A model generated the notes under the pieces. It did no database searches. It had not been told where the DNA came from and worked only from the letters and a program-made list of their open reading frames with translations. DNA of 64,000 bases from CAZSDU01 sp963662525 (GTDB lineage Bacteria; Bacteroidota; Bacteroidia; Bacteroidales; FEN-979): assembly GCA_963662525.1 (NCBI GenBank), contig OY759717.1:1178001-1242000 (forward strand), given 5' to 3'. A program made the translations under genes and the position numbers. Below are positions 47,273 to 54,771 of this stretch, piece after piece; the first letter of the stretch is position 1, and each line of letters starts with the position of its first letter.

Positions 47273-48843
47273 CTTGATTCTTTTATTTTGTACCAAATAA
47301 AGGTGTGCTGGTTTTGTGTCACCGGCTTGTGACACTTTGCGCAAGGAACATTGATATGTTGTCCGTCAAGTTTGAAAGCAGTCCTGGTATTATGATCAAA
47401 AGTACTGATTTTCCAGAGATCTGTATTATGGCATTTCAGGCAGTCGGATCTTCCCTCTGCCTCAAACTGCCCGTAATGATTATCCGTATGACAAGTCGTA
47501 CATTCGGTTGTCAAGCCTGAAAATTTTTGAAATTCTGCCCCGGAAGAATCTTTCCTGAAATGACAGGTTCTGCAGCCCGGCTTCAAATGTGCTCCGGTGA
47601 GTGCAAATGCAGTAGAGCCATGGTTAAAACTAACATTTCTCCATTGGGATTCATTGTGACAATTTCTGCAGTCAGACTCCGGATAAAATTTTGCTGCGAT
47701 CAGCGTCGCATGTACATCCTTGTGGCAATCGATACATTTTGATCCGATCTGCCTGAAATTCCATGTTTCCTGCTTTTTATGGCAGGTAAAACAAGGGGTT
47801 GCCAGATGAGAACCCTGGAGTTTAAATGGCCCCTGGTTATGCTGCTCAATGGTGTAGGATGACCCCGCAAATCCCCTGGTCGTATGGCAGTCGCCACAAT
47901 CCCTGACGAGGCCCTGATTGGTAAACTGACCCTTGTGATAGTCTTTATGGCAGTCTGTACAATGCTCATGTTTAAGTGGATCGGTCAGGCTGGTCTTATG
48001 ACAAGTATTGCAGGCTACAAACTGGTGCTTGTTTTCCAGCCTGTAACCGGTTTTTGAGTGATCAAAATTACTGATCCCCTTGACAGTATGGAAAGAAACT
48101 TCGGAATGGCACTGGCTGCAGTTTTTTCCGAACTGGTCGTGATGAGGATCGGTATGACAACTGGCACAGGAAGTATAAGCTATCCCGGTAAACGCTTTAT
48201 AGGGCTTTCCATCCCGGGTGGTGACTTTATGACATTTCACACACTCCACCTGCTGATGCTGACCGTTCAGCTTGAATTTTGCATTGGCATGATTGAATTT
48301 TCCCGCCGGTTTGAAGGATTCATCCCCATGACAATTGCCACAGGAGGAAGAAAGGCTTTTCCGGTGATAATCCTCATGACAGTTCAGGCATTCCCTGCCC
48401 AGCCCAAGATACGTAAGCTTTTTCTTACGGATCGATGGTGCCGCAATATGCTCTGATTTATGGCAGTCGGCACAGGTCTTTTTAACATGGGCTCCTGAAA
48501 GTTTATAGCCGGTCTGGTTGTGGTCAAAATTTTCCTTGTTGAATCGTATGATCTGGAAATTCAGCCCATGATGGTCGCTGTGACAGCTAACACATTCCTT
48601 TCCACGGATAGCAGGAGAGGAATGATATCCGGCATGCTGGTTTATCCTGGATTTAATCTCTGTATGGCAGGCCAGGCATTTTTCATTCGAAACCTTATCT
48701 CCCAAAGTATGGCAATGGGTGCAATTCGTCAGTCCTTCCAGATGTGCGTGAACAGCAGCCAGCTTTCCAGGCGATATCTGTGCATTCAGGGTAAGGCCTG
48801 CCAGGAATATGAAAATGAAAAGAAAAACGAAAGGATATCTCAT
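47254..48843 (-). CDS. 20-haem c-type cytochrome, exported
   Basis: A 529-residue protein with a signal peptide (MRYPFVFLFIFIFLAGLTLNAQ) and 20 CXXCH motifs, from CTHCH (residues 41-45) to CENCH, which forms the last five residues. Many motifs are in pairs separated by 10-15 residues with further histidines (SDHHG, EDYHR, TDPHHD, TDNHYG) suited as distal ligands, as in cytochrome c3/c7 families. Haem groups would be attached in the periplasm. It is preceded by the Fe-S/flavoprotein gene (five-base gap) and overlaps the 22-haem gene. Confidence 0.93.
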   Translation of the reverse strand: MRYPFVFLFIFIFLAGLTLNAQISPGKLAAVHAHLEGLTNCTHCHTLGDKVSNEKCLACHTEIKSRINQHAGYHSSPAIRGKECVSCHSDHHGLNFQIIRFNKENFDHNQTGYKLSGAHVKKTCADCHKSEHIAAPSIRKKKLTYLGLGRECLNCHEDYHRKSLSSSCGNCHGDESFKPAGKFNHANAKFKLNGQHQQVECVKCHKVTTRDGKPYKAFTGIAYTSCASCHTDPHHDQFGKNCSQCHSEVSFHTVKGISNFDHSKTGYRLENKHQFVACNTCHKTSLTDPLKHEHCTDCHKDYHKGQFTNQGLVRDCGDCHTTRGFAGSSYTIEQHNQGPFKLQGSHLATPCFTCHKKQETWNFRQIGSKCIDCHKDVHATLIAAKFYPESDCRNCHNESQWRNVSFNHGSTAFALTGAHLKPGCRTCHFRKDSSGAEFQKFSGLTTECTTCHTDNHYGQFEAEGRSDCLKCHNTDLWKISTFDHNTRTAFKLDGQHINVPCAKCHKPVTQNQHTFIWYKIKESRCENCH

Positions 48844-48848
48844 CTTCC

Positions 48849-50183
48849 CTATTTATGCTTTAAAATTGCTTCCCCGAACTTTTTTGTGATCCGGATCCCT
48901 GCTTTCATGAGGAACTGGGTGGGCAGTTCCCCGCCTGCAAAAATAAAAACAAGGTCATTGCGCTCTTGTATCTTTACCCCATCCTTACCGGTCACCAGGG
49001 TAATATGATCCCCTGAGATCTCTGTAAGGTTGGTGTTGAATCGCAGGTCAACCAATCCCGATGCTGAAGCCTTGTTGATCTTTTCCTGGTTCTTCGGTTT
49101 AATGCGACTGAAATTTTCTCCCCGGTACGAAAGGATCACTTTATTCTGATGGGCAAGAAGCAGGGCAGATTCTATAGCTGAATCGCCACCGCCTACTACC
49201 ATGATCTCTTTCCCAATGATTATATCAGGTTCAAGGAGACGATAGGCCACCTTTTCCATGTTTTCACCGGGAATCCCCAGTTTCCTGGGTGTTCCCCGAC
49301 GGCCAATGGTTAAAAGTACAAACCGGGTCGTGTATTGTTCTCCACTTAATGTCTCTACCCTGAAATTAATATTTTCACTGACAATGGATTCCACCTTTGA
49401 ATTCTCACGTATTTCAATGTTGTTCTTCCGAAGAACAGAATGCCAGAGTTCCAGAAGTTCCGTCTTACTCGTTTCATAAAGTTTCACTTTCCCATGCAGC
49501 GGAAGGTCCATGGCGGATGTCATTACGATCTTCGAACGGGGAAATGTAAACACAGTGCCCCCAAGTGTGTCCTGCTCAAGGGTCAGGCATTTTAAATTGT
49601 GCTTTCTGGCCGTCAGAGAAGCAGATATTCCTGCTGGTCCTGCACCAACAATGATCAGGTCGTAGGTTGCACCGGTATCTTTCCTGTCAGCCTTAAGGAT
49701 GTTCTCAACCGCCTGTCTGCCTTGTTCCACAGCGTTTTTAATGAGTCCCATCCCCCCCAGTTCCCCGGCAATAAAAATCCCCGGAACATTGGTTTCAAAA
49801 TGCTGACTTACATGCGGCAGTTCCACGCCCCGCTTCTCAGTTCCGATACAAAGGGTGATGGCCTGGGTCGGACAGGCATGAAAACAGGCTCCATGTCCGA
49901 TGCAATGAGAGGCATTGATGGTTGTCGCCTTACCATTTACAATGCCAAGGATATCTTTTTCCGGACAGGCGGCAATGCAGGCTCCGGTCTGAATACAGGA
50001 TTTGGGATCAACTACCGGATGAAGAGAAACAGGCTCATAAAGCCCTTCCTGCTTGGCTTTTTCAATCTTCTCCTCTACTTTTTTCGAATCCCTTTTCTGT
50101 TTCCGGATATAAAATATAATCACTCCAAGGCAAAGAAGAAAAGCCAGGGAATAAACCAGAATATTTTCGATCAGGAGTTCCAC
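48849..50183 (-). CDS. Membrane-anchored Fe-S/FAD NAD(P)-type oxidoreductase
   Basis: A 444-residue protein: N-terminal membrane helix (about 8-26), basic helical linker, ferredoxin-like dicluster domain, then a thioredoxin-reductase-like flavoprotein with FAD motif I-V-G-A-G-P-A-G (178-185) and NAD(P) motif VVGGGDSAIESA. The Fe-S motifs read C63-x5-C69-x3-C73-P and C94-x5-C100-x3-C104-P, each lacking the second Cys (Thr66 and His97 instead). Between ferredoxin and FAD motif is a segment (FETNVPGIFIAGELGGMGLI) that normally ends the FAD domain. It likely feeds electrons from NAD(P)H to the adjacent cytochrome b or c proteins; direction inferred. Confidence 0.82.
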   Translation of the reverse strand: MELLIENILVYSLAFLLCLGVIIFYIRKQKRDSKKVEEKIEKAKQEGLYEPVSLHPVVDPKSCIQTGACIAACPEKDILGIVNGKATTINASHCIGHGACFHACPTQAITLCIGTEKRGVELPHVSQHFETNVPGIFIAGELGGMGLIKNAVEQGRQAVENILKADRKDTGATYDLIIVGAGPAGISASLTARKHNLKCLTLEQDTLGGTVFTFPRSKIVMTSAMDLPLHGKVKLYETSKTELLELWHSVLRKNNIEIRENSKVESIVSENINFRVETLSGEQYTTRFVLLTIGRRGTPRKLGIPGENMEKVAYRLLEPDIIIGKEIMVVGGGDSAIESALLLAHQNKVILSYRGENFSRIKPKNQEKINKASASGLVDLRFNTNLTEISGDHITLVTGKDGVKIQERNDLVFIFAGGELPTQFLMKAGIRITKKFGEAILKHK

Positions 50184-50185
50184 AT

Positions 50186-51052
50186 TTAAAAAATCCAGTG
50201 ATAGCCAAAGGTGATGGTAACCGCAACATGAATAATCATGATGATCAGCATGACAAAAGCAAAGGGAAGATGGACAACGTGCCAGTATTTAAACAGGCTT
50301 TGCATGGTATTCAAACGATCAATCCTGCGGTTCAGAACAATATCATGTTTCACTAGGGAAAGAATTTTTTTGCGATCTGCCTGGGCCATTTGATTCTTTT
50401 TTAACACTTTTCTGACTTGTGTTATGGTCTTAAGGTCCGTAAACTTTTGAATAAAATAACTGACCAGAAAATTTTGCTGATGATAATCTGCCTTGTTCTT
50501 GGTCGAATCCATGATCAGACGGCAGCTTTCTTCATCCAGGTGATAGGATCCGGTCAGCATAGATCCGATGTTCGTCTTCATCTCCCGCACTTCATTTAAA
50601 CTCAGTTCCCTGCCTTCTATTGTCCTTGGAATCTGGATATAAATGAATCGCCCTATGACACCGCTCGCAAAGACTGCCACCATACTCCAAAAACTGACTG
50701 CCACCAGACCGCCGAACTTGAAGGAAGTGTGAAAAAGTACCAGTATCGGGCCCAGGGTGCAGAGGAATATATGGAACTCAAGCCAATGGCGCAAAATACC
50801 CCAGCGTGTCAGGGAACGCATTCTTTTCCTTGCAATATAAAGCACTACTCCCAATAACATCGCCACCGAGCCGGCAATCCCAAAACCATGACCCCAATCA
50901 CCGCTTGGCTTCAGCAGTTTGTGAGCCCCGTGAAAAAACCTTTCCTCAATCGGCACATTGTAATAGGAAATACCTGAAAGTATAATCATACCGGTAACTA
51001 CAACAACAATAAGGGTTAAAACAAGGATATATATCCGATGCAAAAACGACAT
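50186..51052 (-). CDS. Multi-histidine membrane cytochrome b-like protein
   Basis: A 288-residue membrane protein with five predicted helices (about 7-27, 57-74, 90-109, 113-137, 258-283) and a long soluble helical insert (about 140-250) before the last. Histidines cluster near helix ends: H41, H44, H55, H89, H94, H108, H258, H261, H275, which fits bis-His ligation of two b haems as in cytochrome b561/b6-type quinol oxidoreductases. I do not recognise a named family. As the first gene of the cytochrome operon it is the natural link to the quinone pool. Three bases separate it from the flavoprotein gene. Confidence 0.7.
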   Translation of the reverse strand: MSFLHRIYILVLTLIVVVVTGMIILSGISYYNVPIEERFFHGAHKLLKPSGDWGHGFGIAGSVAMLLGVVLYIARKRMRSLTRWGILRHWLEFHIFLCTLGPILVLFHTSFKFGGLVAVSFWSMVAVFASGVIGRFIYIQIPRTIEGRELSLNEVREMKTNIGSMLTGSYHLDEESCRLIMDSTKNKADYHQQNFLVSYFIQKFTDLKTITQVRKVLKKNQMAQADRKKILSLVKHDIVLNRRIDRLNTMQSLFKYWHVVHLPFAFVMLIIMIIHVAVTITFGYHWIF

Positions 51053-51079
51053 GGCAATAATTTTTCACTGATAATTGTT

Positions 51080-51087
51080 CAAAATTA
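51080..51087 (-). promoter_or_regulatory. -7 box of the multihaem cytochrome operon
   Basis: TAATTTTG on the minus strand fits TAnnTTTG and lies 27 bases before the cytochrome b-like ATG in the 166-base divergent region. No clear -33 element, which could mean an activator is needed. Confidence 0.45.
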
Positions 51088-51185
51088 CATAAACAAATCC
51101 TTCTATATGATCACTTAACATTGTTTTTAGGCGGTCTAAATAAGCATTATAACATGCGTAAGATATAAGTCTGAGTAAAATTTCA

Positions 51186-51193
51186 TAGTTTTG
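51186..51193 (+). promoter_or_regulatory. -7 box of the NrfJ-like gene
   Basis: TAGTTTTG on the plus strand fits TAnnTTTG, 25 bases before ATG 51219, facing away from the cytochrome operon promoter 100 bases to its left. Confidence 0.4.
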
Positions 51194-51218
51194 TAAGATA
51201 AATACTAAAAAACCAATC

Positions 51219-51932
51219 ATGATCCATTTCATAAAAATTTCCACCTTCTTCGCAGGGATAGCCCTGTTATTGGCTTCTTGTTTATCCGGCGGTAAAAAAA
51301 CTCCGGATAACCTGGCTCCCAATGCCCATCAGGTCAAAGCCGAGGAGGTGATACAAACCAGCAATTATACCTACGTCCGGGTTTCCGATAACGACAGAGA
51401 TTATTGGATGGCCATTGATAAAATGGATGTCAAAGAAGGTGAAACTTACTACTGGTCAAATGGAGCAAGCATGAAAGATTTCACCAGCAAGGAATTGAAA
51501 AGGACATTCCGAGATATTCTCTTTGTAAGTGATTTTACAGATCAGCCTATTCTCCTTGAACCCAAAATGACTCCTGCCACGACTATGGGAAGGCAGCAAA
51601 TCGCAGAACAATCCGGGATAAAAGTGGAAAAACCAGCAGGTGGGATCACCATCTCCGAACTGTTCACAAACAAGTCAGGCTATAATGGCAAAACGGTGAA
51701 AATCGCCGGTATGGTCGTGAAGTTCTCAGGAGGCATTATGGACCGCAACTGGGTTCATTTTCAGGACGGGACCAAATCAGGTGACAGCTATGATCTGACT
51801 ATTACCACAAAGGACACTGTAAATTCCGGTGACAGGGTGATCTTTGAAGGAATTATTTCCCTTGATAAAGACTTTGGATCCGGTTATTTTTATGATGTGA
51901 TCATGGAAAATGGTCATGTTGTGAACAAATGA
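51219..51932 (+). CDS. NrfJ-like double OB-fold lipoprotein
   Basis: A 237-residue lipoprotein (lipobox L-L-A-S-C). The first domain, EEVIQTSNYTYVRVSDNDRDYW then MDVKEGETYYWSNGASMKDF and SKELKRTFRDILF, has the pattern of the small NrfJ-type proteins found beside nitrite reductase and multihaem cytochrome genes (G-x-V-x-E-x6-Y-T-Y-x-x-V...M-x-x-F-x-S-K-x-L-x-R-T-F). The second domain (ISELFTNKSGYNGKTVKIAG) is an OB-fold. Family resemblance is from memory of the motif, so confidence is moderate. It is divergent from the cytochrome operon and overlaps the next gene by four bases. Confidence 0.65.
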   Translation: MIHFIKISTFFAGIALLLASCLSGGKKTPDNLAPNAHQVKAEEVIQTSNYTYVRVSDNDRDYWMAIDKMDVKEGETYYWSNGASMKDFTSKELKRTFRDILFVSDFTDQPILLEPKMTPATTMGRQQIAEQSGIKVEKPAGGITISELFTNKSGYNGKTVKIAGMVVKFSGGIMDRNWVHFQDGTKSGDSYDLTITTKDTVNSGDRVIFEGIISLDKDFGSGYFYDVIMENGHVVNK

Positions 51933-52645
51933 AAAAACCAGTAAAAAAAAGCCTGATCGGCCTGGCCATATTAATTGGTCTTCTTATTCTTATTGCAGGT
52001 GGTTTCTTCCTGAGATTTTACCTTGGCACCCGCGATATGACCCCATCTGAATCAAGCAGAATCAATGATTCCGTTTTTTGTATCCGCGACCGTTTTGTAA
52101 ACGCTTTTCTTTTCAAGTGCAAAGAGGGTTATCTCATGATCGATGCAGGGATTGATGAAGATTCCTTTAAGTCAGAACTATCCAGACTCGGCATTGACCC
52201 GGCTCAGATTACCAATGTCCTTCTGACCCATACCGATGGTGACCATACCGGAGCCCTGGGGTTATTTAGGAAAAGCAGGATTTTCATGCATAAGGAGGAA
52301 GAACAGATGATCAACGGGCAAAACGGAAAGTTTCCTCTGATAAGGTTCAAATGGAAGTACGGACCTTATACCCTTTTTAATTCCGGTGATACCCTTACTC
52401 TGGCAGGACTGAAAATCAGGGTGTTTCATACTCCCGGTCACACTCCTGGTTCATGTTGCTTTCTGGTCGGTAGTGATTATCTTGCAACAGGCGATAACCT
52501 GGCATACAAAAAAGGTAAATTCAGCCATTTCGTTGATTTCTTCAATATGGATACCCCGGCTCAAGAAATTTCAATTAAATCCTTACCCCCGCTGGATTCC
52601 ATGAAATACATTTTAACCGCCCACTATGGTGTTATTAATCCCTGA
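51929..52645 (+). CDS. Membrane-anchored metallo-beta-lactamase-fold hydrolase
   Basis: A 238-residue protein with one N-terminal membrane helix (about 8-29) and an MBL domain. Metal ligands are in THTDGDHTGA (H101, D103... H106), FHTPGHTPGS, ATGDN and the C-terminal TAHYG. The class is diverse (glyoxalase II, lactonases, sulphur transferases, beta-lactamases), so the substrate cannot be told; it lacks a quorum-sensing or RNase J signature. The domain probably lies outside the cytoplasmic membrane. Its ATG overlaps the NrfJ-like stop, so the two form a two-gene operon. Confidence 0.82.
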   Translation: MKKPVKKSLIGLAILIGLLILIAGGFFLRFYLGTRDMTPSESSRINDSVFCIRDRFVNAFLFKCKEGYLMIDAGIDEDSFKSELSRLGIDPAQITNVLLTHTDGDHTGALGLFRKSRIFMHKEEEQMINGQNGKFPLIRFKWKYGPYTLFNSGDTLTLAGLKIRVFHTPGHTPGSCCFLVGSDYLATGDNLAYKKGKFSHFVDFFNMDTPAQEISIKSLPPLDSMKYILTAHYGVINP

Positions 52646-52662
52646 CATCCTGAGCCATAAAT

Positions 52663-52698
52663 CATCAATCATCAATCGTAAATCGTAAATCGTAAATT
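52663..52698. repeat. AATCATC/AATCGTA short tandem repeat directly before phzF
   Basis: Two copies of ATCATCA-like units are followed by three copies of ATCGTAA (7-base period) and run up to the phzF start codon (ending ATCGTAAATTATTTATG). A related array ends ATCGTAAATATTTATG before the gene at 59785. Simple degenerate repeat; function unknown. Confidence 0.7.
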
Positions 52699-52702
52699 AT
52701 TT

Positions 52703-53494
52703 ATGTCCGTACAAAGCTTATATCAGGTAGACGCCTTTTCCAACGGTCCTTTCACCGGAAATCCTGCCGGTGTTTGTTTACTGAAAGAAGAATGGCTTCC
52801 CGATTCCATTATGCAGCAGATAGCTATGGAAAATAACCTGGCTGAAACTGCTTTCATCCGGTATTCCGATGAAACCTGGCATATCCGCTGGTTCACCCCC
52901 ACCGTGGAAGTCGATCTTTGCGGACATGCCACCCTGGCCTCCGCTCACGTGATGTTCCACCATGAGGCTTATACCGGCCGGCAGATAAAATTTTTATCCA
53001 GAAGCGGGGAACTTTCGGTAACCCGCGAGGGTGAAATCCTGACGCTTAACTTTCCGTCCGACATCTTGACCCCATCTCCCCTGACCGGGCAATTGCTCGC
53101 CTGTTTTGAAGTTCAGCCGGTTGAAGCCTGGAAAGGGAAGACTGATTTTATGCTGGTTTTTCAGAAGGAAGACCAGATCGCTGATATGAAACCTGACATG
53201 AACGCCATTGAACAACTTGATGCGAGAGGTATTATCATCACTGCCCCCGGTAATAAAGTCGACTTCGTCTCCCGGTTTTTCGGACCGCAATCAGGTGTTC
53301 CTGAAGATCCGGTAACCGGATCGGCACATACCACCCTCACACCTTACTGGAGCCTCCGGCTGAATAAAACAGAATTAACTGCCATGCAACTCTCTGCCAG
53401 AAAAGGATGGCTGAACTGCCGTTTCCTTGGTGATCGGGTAGAGATATCAGGCAAAGCCGTTACTTATCTGACCGGGGAGATCTTTATTCCTTAA
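52703..53494 (+). CDS. PhzF-family isomerase/epimerase-like protein
   Basis: A 263-residue cytoplasmic protein with the PhzF hallmarks VDAFSNGPFTGNPAGVC (start), ENNLAETAFI with the catalytic Glu (about residue 46), RWFTPTVEVDLCGHATLASA, and EDPVTGSAHTTLTPYW near the C-terminus. The diaminopimelate-epimerase fold is duplicated. Most members outside phenazine clusters have unknown substrates, and no phenazine genes are present. Its start follows the short repeat directly. Confidence 0.93.
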   Translation: MSVQSLYQVDAFSNGPFTGNPAGVCLLKEEWLPDSIMQQIAMENNLAETAFIRYSDETWHIRWFTPTVEVDLCGHATLASAHVMFHHEAYTGRQIKFLSRSGELSVTREGEILTLNFPSDILTPSPLTGQLLACFEVQPVEAWKGKTDFMLVFQKEDQIADMKPDMNAIEQLDARGIIITAPGNKVDFVSRFFGPQSGVPEDPVTGSAHTTLTPYWSLRLNKTELTAMQLSARKGWLNCRFLGDRVEISGKAVTYLTGEIFIP

Positions 53495-53508
53495 GCTATC
53501 CAAACTCT

Positions 53509-54165
53509 TTACTTGGTTCCGGCAGTTGATTTCAGCAGGTTGTTTTTCTTCCAGTCAGCATATATGCTCTGGGCAATAGATGCTGCTGCCTGATCCACAT
53601 AATTGGGATCAGTAATGGTAATATCGCCGGTCCATAAAGCATCCTTGGATGCATGGGTAAAAAGACTGGCTTTCAGGTTAACCACTGAGGTGGTTGTCCA
53701 GTATCCGCCGGTTGAAACCACGCCACCACCATAGTATCCACCATAGTAGCCACCGCCCCAGTAACCGCCACCCCAGTAACCGCCAAATCCACCGGTAACA
53801 TAGGTTGTCGGGGGAATGTAATTCTCCGTTTTATCTGTTCCAGTATATTTGAATAAAAGTATGGCATCTGCACCTAAACTATCGCATTTCTTTTTGATAT
53901 CATCAATGGGGTATTTTACATTGGGATTCAGAAAATCAAGGGAGCCGATGGCTTTCAGCCCCTGGCTGGTAAAATAGGCATCCATGGTCTGTTCAAATGG
54001 TTTCATGTACTCTAGTTTATCAAACAATGGCATAACCACAACCCTGGAAATCTGGGAATTGTCGGCAGGATTTTTCCAGGAAGTAAGCGTGACCGGCGAA
54101 CAGGAAGTAAACAGAACTGTGGCCAGCAATGCCAGGACAGCGAAAGTGTAATTGATTTTTTTCAT
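53509..54165 (-). CDS. DUF4136-like lipoprotein with Gly/Tyr/Trp-rich insert
   Basis: A 218-residue lipoprotein (F-T-S-C, Cys22). The motif TLTSWKNPADNSQISRVVVMPL and the C-terminal IAQSIYADWKKNNLL resemble DUF4136-type proteins. Residues 125-156 are a low-complexity run of Gly with Tyr and Trp, seen in DNA as short repeats of CCGCC/CCACC (53700-53800). Role unknown; this kind of insert often forms flexible surface loops. Convergent with phzF (14-base gap). Confidence 0.75.
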   Translation of the reverse strand: MKKINYTFAVLALLATVLFTSCSPVTLTSWKNPADNSQISRVVVMPLFDKLEYMKPFEQTMDAYFTSQGLKAIGSLDFLNPNVKYPIDDIKKKCDSLGADAILLFKYTGTDKTENYIPPTTYVTGGFGGYWGGGYWGGGYYGGYYGGGVVSTGGYWTTTSVVNLKASLFTHASKDALWTGDITITDPNYVDQAAASIAQSIYADWKKNNLLKSTAGTK

Positions 54166-54324
54166 GGTCTTTGGATTAATTGATGATAGATAGACGTTTC
54201 AAATTAAAGTTTAAAGATAATACATTTCCGGATACTTTGAAGCAATGAATCAATTTTCTGCGTTCATAAAAAATGAGTAATTTAGTGAGCCATATCAAAA
54301 CATGGTTAATGAAAATATCTGTAT

Positions 54325-54771
54325 ATGAAAAAGAAAAGTAAATCCTCCGGAAAACAACAGAAAAACAAGAAAAAAAGTAGTGACAAACTTCGTTTGGCAT
54401 TGAAAAATGAGTACTATCTTGAAGCGGCCTGGATGATTTCAGATTTCCTCGAGAAACGCCTGAAAAACATTCTGAACCGGGTCGAAATGCAGCATTCTGT
54501 CTCCGGTAATCTATTCGATCAGCATATCAAACGAATCAAACATCTTTTTCTTACCACAGGAAACCCGTTGCTGACAGAGTATTTCAACATACCCATGATA
54601 GATGGTCTGAGAGCCTGGAAAAACCAGCGGAATGAAGCAATGAAAGACATGCTGGTGAGGCATGTGTCAGATGAAAGACTGGAAAGACTTGCCAATGACG
54701 GAGTCCGGATCATGAAAGAATGGAATACGGCTTATAAGAGATTTAAAAACAACATAAAGAGTCAGGGATGA
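54325..54771 (+). CDS. Helical protein, possibly HEPN-like
   Basis: A 148-residue protein with a very basic N-terminus (about 20 residues of K, S, Q) followed by helices. EAAWMISDFLEKRLKNILNR and LRAWKNQRNEAMKDMLVRH look like the two core helices of HEPN-type domains, including an R-N-x3-K/H-type motif, but I am not sure of the family. No toxin partner (MNT nucleotidyltransferase) is adjacent. Its stop overlaps the next ATG (ATGA). Confidence 0.55.
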   Translation: MKKKSKSSGKQQKNKKKSSDKLRLALKNEYYLEAAWMISDFLEKRLKNILNRVEMQHSVSGNLFDQHIKRIKHLFLTTGNPLLTEYFNIPMIDGLRAWKNQRNEAMKDMLVRHVSDERLERLANDGVRIMKEWNTAYKRFKNNIKSQG

